A stretch of DNA of 64,000 bases from Mytilus trossulus (GCF_036588685.1 NC_086384.1:12290195-12354194), one strand, 5' to 3'; shown: positions 35,136 to 46,479, numbered from the stretch's first letter. Numbers and translations: made by a program. Notes: a model not told the origin generated them from the letters alone.

Positions 35136-35420
35136 TTTTAATCCAAGAAAGAATTCCTTACAAACAATTGGTTGTCTTTTGCTGCTTTAACAATATGCAG
35201 CAAAACTACAACACTTGAATGTCTAGCTGTTGCTTCACAGGAACATCCACGTCCTGGGACCTTTTCTTCTATAACAAAATAAAAGTTGTAAAAGTGTCAC
35301 ATTGATGCTTTTCATAAAAGACAGTTATAGTCTTAAGGCAAAAGTAAAATGTCAAATGTCAAGTTGTAGAAATTAGAGGGTAATTAGGTCTATGAATAAC
35401 TGACTTATATATTGTATATA
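35136..35420 (-). promoter_or_regulatory. 5' leader and putative promoter of paralogue 3
   Basis: The leader hairpin at 35177-35205 has perfect 9-bp arms and ends 42 nt before the ATG. The block gtcccaggacgtggatgttc (35240-35265, gene sense) is shared with paralogue 1. A second shared block lies at about 35347-35375. Confidence 0.5.
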
Positions 35421-35664
35421 TTAGCATTTTACCGGTAGAACAAGAAAAATATATACAATCCATGTATCTAACATATGCAAGTAAATGGAATTTTGTCAGA
35501 AAAATTTCAGTTGTCTTAGAAAGCAGTGACTTCCGCCACCATTTTCTACATTTAAAAATGCCTGTACCAATTTTTCTCTGTGTTCAGTATTTTTGTGATT
35601 TTATTTTTTGCTGGTGTTATTCCACAGTGTTAAGTTTATCTTGCTTTAACCATTTACAAAATTT

Positions 35665-35860
35665 TAAGGCTTTCTACCTCAGGCATAGATTACCTTAGCT
35701 GTATGCGGCAAAACTTTTAGGAATTTTGGTCCTCAATGCTCTTTAACTTCGTACTTTATTTGGCATTTTAAACTTTTTTGGATTCGAGCGTCACTTTTAG
35801 ACGGAACGCGCGTCTGGTGTATATACTAAATTTAGTCCTAGTATCTATGATGAGTTTATT
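35665..35860 (+). mobile_element. Family A retrozyme fragment with deleted hammerhead
   Basis: The body is intact, but the hammerhead has lost the CTGATGA-stem II segment (gcgtcacttttagacggaac). Confidence 0.6.
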
Positions 35861-36084
35861 TAATCTATGAATTGATTGCAGATCTAAGTAAAAAAACATT
35901 ACATAATGCCACATTTCACCTACCTCTTATATTGAGGAAACAACAAAAACCACTTCAGATTATAGGACAAAACCTTCAGAAATTCTCCTCTTTTACCGAA
36001 ACAGTCGTTCAATAGTCTGTATTGCAGTGTTGACATGATTAAGAACATACTTTTAAATTAATTTATACGTTACGCGTGTCTGAT

Positions 36085-36360
36085 CAGAACGGTGATGAAA
36101 AAAGGTGATGTCAAAAAACATCTAGTCCTGTTTCCAAATACGTGAACACGGCGGGTGCCTTATGTGTAGCAGGATCGGCTTATCCTTCCATAGCATCCGT
36201 GATCATCCCAATTGTTTGCTCGGGCTCGTGTTGCTAAGTCTTTATTTTTTTATGTTGTGTTTTGTGTACTATTATTTGTCAGTCTAAGCCATGGAGTTAA
36301 TTTATTATCTATGAGTTTGATTGTCCTTCTGGTTTCTTTCGCACCTCTTTTGTATTAAAA
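36085..36360 (+). mobile_element. Old Penelope-like fragment, internally deleted, uninterrupted
   Basis: aaaacatctagtcctgtttcc (as at 27645-27668) runs directly into a diverged family C tail (acacggcgggtgccttatgt). It corresponds to the two halves that flank the younger element at 27690-29465. Confidence 0.6.
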
Positions 36361-36809
36361 AGATACCCAAGTTTTGCTGTAAAATATTAGGTCTCAACAT
36401 CACAAATAGTACAGAACCTGATGAATTTGAGTATAGATTCCAGGTGCTGACGTTGTTTATCATTTTGATAATGTGTTAAAGTTCACCTTTATTGTTTATC
36501 ATTTTTTTAGTATAAACTGATTACGTTGATCGGTACTTTGTTTAATTTTGAGAGCTTGACTTTCATTTTTGCTAAATTGCCTTTTGTTTATGTCATTTCG
36601 CGTTTCTTTGTTTAAAAAAAATATTTGTTTTATAGTGATAAATATTAAAAAGGTTATAAAACAATTTTGGCTGATGTTACCATATGTTTGACGTAAATTT
36701 TATGTAGGTTACGCATGAACTAAGTTTGAGCGGCTTTTTAATAGAAAATAATGTCAACATAGAAAGTTAAACCAGATTAAACCATTTGTTTGATTGATTC
36801 TTTCTACAA

Positions 36810-36882
36810 AAAAATCAGTTTATAAGAATAAGAACGACGATGTAATATTCAGTTTATAAGAATAAGAACGACGATGTAATAT
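36810..36882. repeat. Direct tandem duplication of ~36 bp
   Basis: cagtttataagaataagaac followed by gacgatgtaatatt occurs twice in immediate succession. Confidence 0.85.
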
Positions 36883-36954
36883 TCCTTACTAAGCACAAAA
36901 ATGTCAGTATTCACGTAAAAAACTTACAAAACCTTTTAACAGACTTATTAAGAC

Positions 36955-37685
36955 GGGATATAGTTACGAAACTGCTGTCAGATCATTAAAGATTGCATAT
37001 TTTGGCTTTAATATTGATTCACTTATAGGGTCTTTGCATCGGAACTAAACACATTTATTTAAAAAAAACAGTTGTTGGCATGACACAGGTTATGCTCTTC
37101 TCATATATTTATGATAGTATGATACTAAACCCCTTACGGTAGGGATGGTGTCTGATATTCATATGATGAAGACATAATCTTCTAATCAGTTTAATTGAGG
37201 TCTGGAGTTGGCATGTCTGTTAACTGCTAGCAGTCTGTTGCTATTTATGTATTATTGTCATTTTGTTTAATTTCTTTTGTTACATCTTCTGACATCGGAC
37301 TCGGACCTCTCTTGAACTGAATTCTAATGTGCGTATTGTTATGCGTTTACTTTTGTACACTGGCTAGCAGTATTGGGGGAGGGTTGAGATCTCATAAAAA
37401 TGTTTAACCCCGCCGCAATTTTGCGACTGTCCGAAGTCAGGATGTTCTGGCCTTTGTTAGTCTTGTGATTTTTAATTTTAGGTTCTTGTGTATAATTCAC
37501 AGTTTAGTATGACGTCCATTATCACTGAACTATTATACATATATTTAAGGGAAGAGCTGAAGGACGCCTTCGAGTGCGTGAGTTTCTCGCTACATTGAAG
37601 ACTCATTGGTGGCCTTCGGCTGTTGTCTGATCTATGGTCGGGTTGTTGTCGCTTTGACACATTCCCCATTTCCTTTCTCAATTTT
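36955..37685 (-). repeat. Interspersed repeat family H, long reversed copy
   Basis: The reverse complement aligns by eye to 19480-20215 over almost the whole length. Confidence 0.75.
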
Positions 37686-37689
37686 ATGA

Positions 37690-38090
37690 TTTCGTAACCT
37701 ATTATATGAAATCAAATAGACCTAGAAAAAATAATTGCAAGGATTCGCAATATATATTTATTTATTTATTTATTAGTATATCGGGTTGTGTGACCGTCGG
37801 CAGTCTTTTGAGGTCATCTCGATGGTAAATCAGATCTCGTTTATACTCTAATACTCATATAACATGTATAATGCTGTTATATATTGGCGGGATCATTGTT
37901 TTTTTAAAGAATTTTCTTAAGTTTTGGTATGTTGTAAATCAAATATGAACATTTGAGTCAAATCGGTAAACATTTATTTTACATATAAAGCCTTTTTAAA
38001 AGGTTAGTATTAAAATAAAGGGAAAATGTGTCATTCCAATAGTAAACATAGTTATTCTATTTACGACTATAAATTTTCTGGTTTATTAAT
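37690..38090. other. Unassigned non-coding DNA
   Basis: Contains the phrase gaggtcatctcgatggtaaa, also present at 31090, which suggests another dispersed repeat. No gene. Confidence 0.4.
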
Positions 38091-38295
38091 CTATGTATAG
38101 TCAGTGTATTGTATATGTCAACTTCATAGAGCAGGCGACTAAATAATATATGTCCACTACACATTTGCTACATAAAACAGGTGATTGACGAATGCATGTC
38201 CAGTACAAAAACAGGTGATTGACGAACGTAGTCCAGTACAACAAACAGGTTTTATGGACTTTATTATAACCTGTAAGATGAAAAGTAGAAAATGA
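38090..38295. repeat. Degenerate ~37-bp tandem array downstream of paralogue 4
   Basis: About five units (gtcaacttcatagagcaggc, catgtccagtacaaaaacag and similar), then the flank ataacctgtaagatgaaaag. Same position relative to the gene as in the other three copies. Confidence 0.7.
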
Positions 38296-38688
38296 AAATA
38301 CAAAGATCTCCTATTTTTCGCCTTTTTTTATTATTAATAATTGTAAGAGCGGTGTAGTAGTGTAATATAAGAACAAACTTTAAAACCAATTGAATAGAGC
38401 TTCAAAAAACAGATCAACACAAATCACAACAATCAAATATCGACATATACAGAACACTTGTAGTCAATGAAATTTAGTTCAATATGAATTAAAACAAATT
38501 AATACTAGTAGTCCATGTCTTCCCATACGTATACATTAAACAGTTTTGATGTAAATGTTCTCAAAAAAGAAACTATATATATGAAGGGCCATAAGTTGTC
38601 TAAATTATTCTATTGAAATTAAATGAAACCTTGCAATTAAACGATACAACTTATTAGAAAGAAAATGCTTCTTTACCTACAGAGTCAT

Positions 38689-39419
38689 TCAGTCGTCATC
38701 CTCCTCTGAATCTCTCGTCTGACCATTTGTTCTCATTTCAGTAAATAGTGGTTGGTTGCAGCAAGATGGATCAACACAAAATTGTCGAACCTTTGCGCAG
38801 TTACACGTCTGCCTGTAGAAACTGCACAACTGGTCATATACTCCTGAACGATTTTCTAAAGGTGTCAGTGTAGCGACTGTTAAAAGAAACAATCAAATTA
38901 TTGTTATCTTATACTTACAAGAAATGTGAGATTATCGAAATCAATTAAGTCCTTTTAACATTGCTGACTCGTGCACCTGCCAATGCATTCATTAATTTTA
39001 AAGGATTAATTATTAAACATGCATTTCAATTTCGAAATTCATTCAGGATTTTATTTCCAATTGCCACCTCATTTTTGTGATCGGGAATACGATAGCCGTA
39101 TGCATTGTAGGGACGAAATCCTGTCAAGTTAAAACTAGAAACGTGACAAACGTGACAAATGCATTCACATAGCAAGTTACTTTCTTTTTGTGAGAGTTTT
39201 ATATTAAGACATAATTCAATTTACAAGTTAAAACCATCTTGTCATCTACTTGTTCGCTTTAGCTTAAACTTAAAACTTCTTTGCATACTCAGAGGTAAAA
39301 GACTAACTACCCGATGAAATTTTGTCCATATAATGCATACGAAATATCAACAAGTGAAGTCGTTACGAAAATCCAAGTGATCGGTGTGTCCTACGTTATG
39401 TTTCTTGTAAATCTAATTG

Positions 39420-39460
<41 letters not shown>

Positions 39461-41362
39461 GAGTCTAAATTGAAAACTACGTTCAAACCTATGACTGCGT
39501 TGGATAAAAACCGCAATTTTTATACGTGTGCATGTCAAACAAATTTCGTTGTAGAAGGGTCTAAAAACAGCACAAACAACATTTTCCAAAAGACCAAAAG
39601 AGTGAAAAAGTATATTTAAACAAAACGCATTTGACTAACAGGTCGAACAACTGATGTTCTTTAACCCTGCTGACTGCCATTGGCGATTGCCAAATAAAAT
39701 TGATCACAGGTTGTAACAAAATGGATCTTATTATAAATTTAATACGTCACAGAAAAAAAAAATTGTTAACTTGTGGACAGGATGTTGTGCCACAAACATT
39801 CGGTGTCAATATTTCTTTAGTACACCATATCCGGATTTCGACAATAAATGTCTCTTCAGTGATGTTAGGGATCGAAACGGTATTTGGAAGGCCATATAAA
39901 AGCACCCTAATTTTTAGAGAAAGTACCCTCATTTATATATATATATCTTAAATATTCCTTAAATGGGATTCAAAAATGAGTGAACAAAATTGAATAATAT
40001 ATAAGTCAAATATACACCTCAAGTTTTAACTTTTGTAGTATCACAAGCTTTTTTTTAAATTACATTTTTGTAAATGCAATTACGCTGTTATCATAACTCA
40101 ATAGAAATGTAGTTCATTTGATCCATATTTTCATGTTTAGGACTATGAATTTTAATGCTATTATATCAATGTATAGCTTTCATATATCATAACAGAGGAA
40201 TGCAAAGCTAGACTATGTTCGAAATAGTTTGATTTACACGTTTTTTATGACCCAACAGTCAATTGAGTATGCATTATCATATAATAGTGTATCCGATTTT
40301 GTCTGATCGACACAATTCTCGTACTAGTATATGGTTTTGATTTCTGACTAAAAGCCGAAGACAGCGATGCAAATTGAAGCTTTAAAAACAATCTTTTTTC
40401 TATATAATTGTGTTCGGATGAATTAATGCTTATGCATAGTAAAAATTTCTTTTAACTTATCACAATTGACTCTTTTGTCAAAATTTGTGATTACTTTTTA
40501 AGTTAACAAATATCTGTTGGGTCCATACTATAGTTTAAGCAAAGCACGTACATAGTATAAAAGAAAACCCAAAATAAGCACTTCTCTTAAAATTGAAGGC
40601 AATAGAAACATAAATAAACAATTTATTTCAAATTGATTTCAGTTGATATAGACTCGTGATTGTGTTTGGGTGAAGTGGCGATAAAAGAAACCCTTGAATT
40701 GTGCATGTAACTGAATTGCGTAGAATTTAATGGGTTTTTTTTCCTTGAAGCTATATCTACTGCTAATAATGTTCATACATTTTCTTGAATTATGCAAATA
40801 CACGATACTAATGTAATTCAATATATTATGGTAACTAACTTTCATCAAATTCAATTTGTCCACAGTTACTAATTACTTCTTGCATTTTAATGAAGCTTCT
40901 TTAACAGTTTTATGTGCCTGTCTCAAGTCAGGAGCCTGCAATTCAGTGGTTGTCGTTTATATATTTGTTTTTCGTTCATTTTTTTAAATAAATAGGGCCG
41001 TTAGTTTTCTCGTTTGAATTGTTTACTTTGTCATATCAGGGCCTTTTATAGCTGACTATGCGGTATGGGCTTTGTTAATTGTTGAAGGCCGTACGGTGAC
41101 CTAAAGTTGTTAATTTCTGTGTCATTTTGGTCTCTTGTGGAGAGGTGTCTCATTAGCAACCATACAACATCTTCTTTTTTATTTCTATAATCAGCGTATC
41201 CGTCAGATTAAAGTTTACCTTAAAAATTAAAAATAATATTGACAACTTTTATGCAATAGTTACATACTTACATTTAACTGGTTTTCTCTTTAAAGCATAC
41301 TCCTGTGAAATATTGCAATAAATTACAAGGATAAATAGAATCAAAACTTGTCTAGGTGACAT
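38689..41362 (-). CDS. Secreted cysteine-rich peptide, paralogue 4 (two exons)
   Basis: Exon 1 is 41272-41362 and exon 2 is 38689-38876, with a 2395-bp phase-1 intron (gtaagt donor, ttttaacag acceptor). The joined frame is 92 residues ending in TGA, the longest of the four because the linker before the first cysteine is longest (ATLTPLENRSGVYDQL). The signal peptide is MSPRQVLILFILVIYC, closest to paralogue 1, followed by LKRK. The core is C-SFYRQT-C-N-C-AKVRQF-C-VDPS-CC. The tail is the most divergent (TNGQTRDSEEDDD, three final Asp). The intron holds an AT microsatellite (about 39420-39457) and a hammerhead motif in the gene's own orientation (39822-39865). No disabling change seen. Confidence 0.86.
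39420..39457. repeat. (AT)n microsatellite in the intron of paralogue 4
   Basis: Uninterrupted AT dinucleotides. Confidence 0.9.
39822..39865 (-). ncRNA. Hammerhead ribozyme motif in sense within the intron of paralogue 4
   Basis: Reading the minus strand: stem I ACATCA pairs with TGGTGT; core CTGAAGA; stem II GACA/TGTC with loop TTTAT; GAA; stem III A-T over loop CCGG pairs with A-T; H17 is A (AUA triplet, permitted). The outer stem I pair is A-U where family E has G-C, a compensatory change. Since the host gene is also on the minus strand, the motif would be present in its pre-mRNA. Confidence 0.7.
40905..41175 (-). repeat. Family G repeat, reversed
   Basis: tgcctgtctcaagtcaggag...gttgaaggccgtacggtgac...gtggagaggtgtctcatta is the reverse of the copy at 11235-11555. 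It lies in the intron of paralogue 4, near exon 1. Confidence 0.7.
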
Positions 41363-41610
41363 CTTTAATCCAGAAAAAAGCCTTACAAACAATAAGTTGT
41401 CTTTTGCAGCTATAGCAATATGCAGCAAAACTACAACACTTGATTGTCTAGCTATTTCTTCACAGGATTATCCAAGCATGTGGACCTTTTCTTCTAAAAC
41501 AACACAGATGGTGAACATATATATCACCATGAAGACAGAAATAGGCTAAAGGCCACATAAATATTTTAAATGTCAAGTTGAAGTAATTTAAGGCTAATTA
41601 GGAACATGTA
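41363..41610 (-). promoter_or_regulatory. 5' leader and putative promoter of paralogue 4
   Basis: The leader hairpin at 41402-41430 has one mismatch in its 9-bp arms. The shared upstream block lies at about 41568-41590. Sequence is otherwise homologous to the leaders of paralogues 1-3. Confidence 0.48.
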
Positions 41611-42054
41611 AGAGTGACTTAGATATGAAACGTTGTTTGAAACAATAGATGCAATGCATGTGCGTTATTCTCCAAAAACATTACTACTGATGCTGATTGC
41701 ATCTGCAGCTAACATAGCATTTAGTCTCAACAAGTATAGGAACTGTGTCTTAGAATACAGTGCCATTTCTGAATACGAATTTGCACCCTAGTGACATATG
41801 ACTACCTAACTCTAATATTGAAGGGAGTACACAATTGCTGTATATTCATATTAAAACTTTCTAAATTTCCCTGTCGATATATTATGAAATTATATAGAAT
41901 TTAAGTTTAAACTAGCTCGAATAAAGATGGAAAGAATGGACTTCTAGTTTTGTATTCCCTTTAGTTATAAGACTTCTGAAAATGTTTCTGCTTATTTATG
42001 CATCCATAGTTACTACATAATTAGTTTTGCGCTTTTGTCATGAAGATTATTTTC

Positions 42055-42240
42055 TCAGCCTAGGCATATATTACCTTAGTCGTATTTGGCACAACGTTTT
42101 GGAAGTTTGGATCCTCAATGCTCTTCATCTGTGAACTTGTTTGGCTTCATACACATTTTGATATGAGCGTCACTGATGAGTCTTGTGTAGACGAAACGCG
42201 CGTCTTGCGTACCAAATTATAATCCTGGTACCTTTGAATA
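42055..42240 (+). mobile_element. Family A retrozyme fragment with nearly intact hammerhead
   Basis: Body followed by a hammerhead at 42167-42210: core CTGATGA, stem II GTCT/AGAC, GAAAC-GCGC-GTC. One mismatch in stem I (TTGCGT instead of TGGCGT). The best family A copy in the window. Confidence 0.7.
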
Positions 42241-42509
42241 CTATTAGGAACAATGTCCTTTTTCTCAAAAATCGCCAGGAATCTTCAAGGACGAGTCTGA
42301 TAATGCCAAAGGACAAACTTCAATTTATCGTCTTATTGAAAACGTATTTGTATAGGGTACTCAAGATAAGGTCATCAAACATCAACTAAAGCTATCGGTT
42401 AACCAGTTAATCGGTCGAACTATTATCCGAGTAACAAAACTTCAAAACTATTCGATTCGACAACACTAGTACAAACATGACTTTGATATATTTATTCTGC
42501 TATTGGTGT

Positions 42510-43735
42510 ACATGTTAACCAGATGTGGATTCTCAAAAATTCGAAAGATCTACTGCTTAATCTTCGATCACATTCTTTGCAATTTTGCAGCAACATCAAG
42601 ATTTTTGATTTTTCTACGCTTTAAACTATTATTCCCCATGCTCAATTGAAAAATCGACTTCACCATCTCATTAAACAGAGCTTTTTCTATAGAAATGGGA
42701 ATCATAGATATACATTTCTTGTTTTGGGTTACAATCATGCATTATTTTTGGAGGAATCACACTGAATCTACCAGAAAATATACTGAGGATAATATTATAA
42801 AGTGCTGGACTTTTTGATCGACAATATATTTGTTGAGTTTGGAGGATTTAAATTTCAACAGACATTCGGTATTCCAATGGGTACCTATTTTGCACCCCTT
42901 CTGGTCGATTTGTTTTTTATACTCGTATGAAGCAAAATTCCTTCAGAACCTACTAAAAGACAAAAAGAAAAAGCACCTTGTGAAATTCTTTAATTTTACT
43001 TTCCGATATATTGATGATGTTCTATTATTGAATAACGCATATTTCAGCAAATACTTACATCTCATATATCCAGGTGAACTTGAAATCAAGGATACTTCTG
43101 ATAGTAGAAGGACTGCTTCATACCTTGAGCTTATCCTCAACATTGACGTAGATGGACGACATCACACAAAAATCTATAACAAACATGACGACTTCAACTT
43201 CCAAATTATAAATTTCCCATTTCTCAGCAGTAACATATACCTCTGTCCCTTTCGTTTGGTGTTTACATATCTAAATTGATACGTTATTCTCGTACTTGTT
43301 CACACTATACGGAGTATATAGTCCTTACGCAGAATCTCCTACAACAAATTTATAAGGAGGACAGGTTGAAATTGACACTCCGTAAATTTTACGGACACCA
43401 TCAGCAACTGGTTGGTCCATACGATGTGTCGTTGTCCAAACTTACTTAGGACATTTTTACCACCTGTTAGATTGTGGTTTGTCATTACGTCGTCTTATCT
43501 TTAAGTTACCGAACGTGACTTGTTCCCGATTGTGACTGATTTGCTGAGTGTGAATGCGCATTGCTATAAGACGTGTTACGGTACTTTTCTATCCCAAATT
43601 TATGTATTTAGTTTTGATGTTATATTTGTTATTCTCATCGCATTTTGTCAAATGTCTGTACGTCTTTTCGGTTATATTCATGTGTTATGGCAAATAAAAT
43701 TAATCACCGCTTTCATTTATTAGATTTTATTGGGT
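42510..43735 (+). pseudogene. Second Penelope-like reverse transcriptase, heavily decayed
   Basis: Translation in shifting frames follows the RT at 27690-29156: NQMWILKNSKDLL (42515), IFDFSTL then stop (42602), a GIPMGT motif (42868), YIDDVLLLNN (43005-43035, frame open 42830-43279), and the RKFYGHHQQLV tail (43385). At least four shifts or stops. The divergence from the first copy (for example HLIYPGELEIKD against RIYPIELEIQD) indicates a different subfamily or an older insertion. 43500-43735 is probably its 3' tail. Confidence 0.7.
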
Positions 43736-43814
43736 TCAACGTAATGTGTAAGAAGTATTACGTTTGTAGTCTGATTCAGAATTAACCGGACATAGAATAT
43801 ATTATTGCTCTGAT

Positions 43815-43990
43815 TCCTTTCACAGATTTGGCTATTCTTTTTGGAACTTTTAGATTAAAGCTCTCCATCTTTTATATAATCTTTGGATTTCAAATATTTT
43901 GGCCACGAGCATCACTGAAGAGACATGTATTGTCGAAATGAGCATCTGGTGCAGGAAAATTGGTACCGTTCACGTTATTATTGCCTAACT
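43815..43990 (+). mobile_element. Solitary family E retrozyme fragment
   Basis: Starts ctctgattcctttcacagat and ends with an intact hammerhead and ttggtaccgttc. No second unit or folded module follows. Confidence 0.7.
43909..43952 (+). ncRNA. Hammerhead ribozyme motif, family E, intact
   Basis: Stem I GCATCA/TGGTGC, core CTGAAGA (43915-43921), stem II GACA/TGTC, GAA, stem III A-T over loop GAGC to A-T, C17 at 43946. Confidence 0.75.
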
Positions 43991-44379
43991 GCTACCTTAA
44001 TTTAATCTGATAAAGTATTGCAATTTTAATAGTTATTAAATGTAATATCAGTATTTAGTTCAAATATAATTTTAAATCAATCCCAATTCTATCTTAATTT
44101 TGATAGATAGCTTAATTCATTCAAATGCGACGTCATTTTTTTGTCCTTTTTTTACAGTTTCAAATGTGACATCACTTTGCATTGAGGCCTTGACTAATTC
44201 GGGTGTGTCTATTTTTTATGTTGGATTTTGTCGGTTTATGTTATGTATCCGGTTGTCTTCTGTAATTAGTTTAATACTTCAGTTTTATCATACATATCTT
44301 GTATATAGTCATTTTATAATATGTACTGTTTGCAAAAGTATAAATATTCTCAATTATAGGGATGTGATGGTCCCAAACA

Positions 44380-44920
44380 GAAAACCCTGGCCGTTTTTTG
44401 CACAACTTTTTGTAACTTTTGGTCCTCGATGCTGTTTAAGTTTGTCTTGTTTTGGCTTCACTAGTAAGTCTTGTGTGGACTAAATGCACTTCTGACGTGT
44501 TGAATTTAAAACCTGGTGCCTTTTGTTAGCTATTATTCCTGTGTTTCTTTGTCAAATTTATTTCCCTTTTATGTTGTATTGTAGTCCTGTAATATTGTGT
44601 TGTTATTTAAATGTTATATTTAAGATGACCATTAAAGCGGGAGGGTTGGCATGCCTCAAAACCAGGTCCAACCCACCATTTTTTTCTTTATGGAATATGG
44701 TCATTATTATGTTATAGTTCGTTTCTGTGTGTGTTACATTTTGACGTTGTGTATCTTTCGTGTCGTTTGTTTCCTCTTATATTTGAGTGCTGTATTTAGT
44801 TTTAATGTATATTTGTTATTCTTATCGGATTTTGTCTAATGCTTTGTTCGTTTCTGTGTGTGTTACATTTTTATGTTGGGTCGTCATTCTTCTCTTATAT
44901 TTAATGCGTTTAACACGTAT
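44380..44920 (+). repeat. Composite dispersed repeat (decayed family A end plus longer element)
   Basis: A decayed family A body (44395-44520) runs into sequence (tgtattgtagtcctgtaata, gggttggcatgcctcaaaac, gttcgtttctgtgtgtgtta) that recurs at 52810-53215. Confidence 0.55.
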
Positions 44921-45469
44921 ACATTACATAAACAAACGACAACTACTGTACATCAGATTTGCAGCGGGATTAAACGTTTTGATGTATCTCCCTTTTTCTG
45001 AAACAATAGCACAACATCACAACATAGAAAAACACACGGTAAAATATCAATTGGCAGGATCAACTCAATCAAAAAACGTAAATTAATACACTATGACCGA
45101 ATTAATTTGATCTGCAATATCTGAATGCAAATGCACAGTTAATAAAATAATAGGGGCAAACATTCAAGGCCAAAAAGCAAACAAACAGGTCTAAACAAAG
45201 TCATTTAGTCTAGGATACACGATTTTGTTTTATTAAATGTTATTTTCTTTAAACTGGCTTTCAACAATTCTTTCTTAAATGAGATCGGTAGTGCATGTCT
45301 TAGGTCTCTTTGTGTGTTGTTTGTATGTGCTTTGTGCTGATTATAAATCTCATACAACTGATTTATTGAGTCAACTTTTTTCTCTTACTCTTTTGCTTCG
45401 CTATTGTCCCAGATAACTATCAGGCGTTCTTGATGATAGTATATTCAGTAAACAGTTATCAAAAGTACC

Positions 45470-45630
45470 AAGATTATAATTTAGTACACCAGACGCGCGT
45501 TTCGTCTACATAAGACTCATTAGTGACGCTCATATCAAAATAGTTATAAAGCCAAACAAGCACAAAGTTGAAGAGCATTGTGAATCCAAAATTCCAAAAA
45601 GTTGTGACAAATACAGTAAAGCACTTCGAA
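45470..45630 (-). mobile_element. Family A retrozyme fragment, reversed
   Basis: Hammerhead on the minus strand at 45486-45529: all stems pair, but the core reads CTAATGA (G5 changed), so it should be inactive. Confidence 0.65.
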
Positions 45631-46144
45631 CGCAATAAAGGAGAAGGTCCGATTTCGGTCGATTTTTGCCTCAAACTTCAGGTTCATCTGATGAAAGATA
45701 ATGGATACTTTTAAAATGTTTACTTCAGTCGAATCAATTAGATTATGTGAAAGATTTGATGTGATTTAGTCATTAAAGACGGTCAAACATGCCTTGACGC
45801 TTACAACTTACATTTAAATATTTTGAATGAACACAAATGCGGCCACTTCCATTTTGAACAGAAACTTTTAAAATTACTTCAAATGCTAAAATTGTCCAGA
45901 TTTCATTAATTTAAAATGACTTAAAGATGCTAGTACCCGATACATGTGTATCGGTATTATCAAAAACAACCCTTATTTATGTAACAGAAATATTATACTT
46001 TCAAATAAAAAGCTTAAAATATTTTAACAATTTTGTAAAAATGCTATATTTTGGGGCCAAAAAGGGGTCTTACTGGGCTTACTCCTTTATGATGTATTGC
46101 TTTAAAAGATTTAAAAGCATAAGGTTGAAACCTCTTCTTTGAGA

Positions 46145-46390
46145 TTTTTAAGTCTCCGAGGGTATCATTGGCTCAATAGTCCTAATAAGATACTGAGACG
46201 CTCATAACAAAGCTTTCGGAAATTGTCCGTTTCTACGTTTTATAATTATAAATAATTAAATAACACTCCAATTGTTTCGATTCTGATACATCCTTTGACT
46301 TTTAAATATTCGGCTTTGAACGTTACTGATGAAGGTAATCCAGAAAAGATTTTCCAACGCGTTGAGTTTAAAACGTATTGTTTTCCTTTT
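46145..46390 (+). mobile_element. Decayed family F retrozyme copy
   Basis: Folded-module remnant (ctccgagggtatcattggct), body (caattgtttcgattctgata) and a hammerhead remnant ttactgatgaaggtaatcca near 46323. Confidence 0.55.
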
Positions 46391-46479
46391 TTTTATTTAG
46401 TTTCTGATGGAAAATCGAAGGTTGTCTTATAAGCAGTCATAATACATCTTCTTATTTTGATTTCTTATAATTCTTTTAA

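Noticed and set aside
17018..41362. Assignment of the peptide family to mussel defensin, mytilin, myticin or conotoxin-like groups
   Set aside because: The C-X6-C-X-C-X6-C-X4-CC spacing does not fit the patterns I know for these groups. I left the family unnamed instead of forcing a match.
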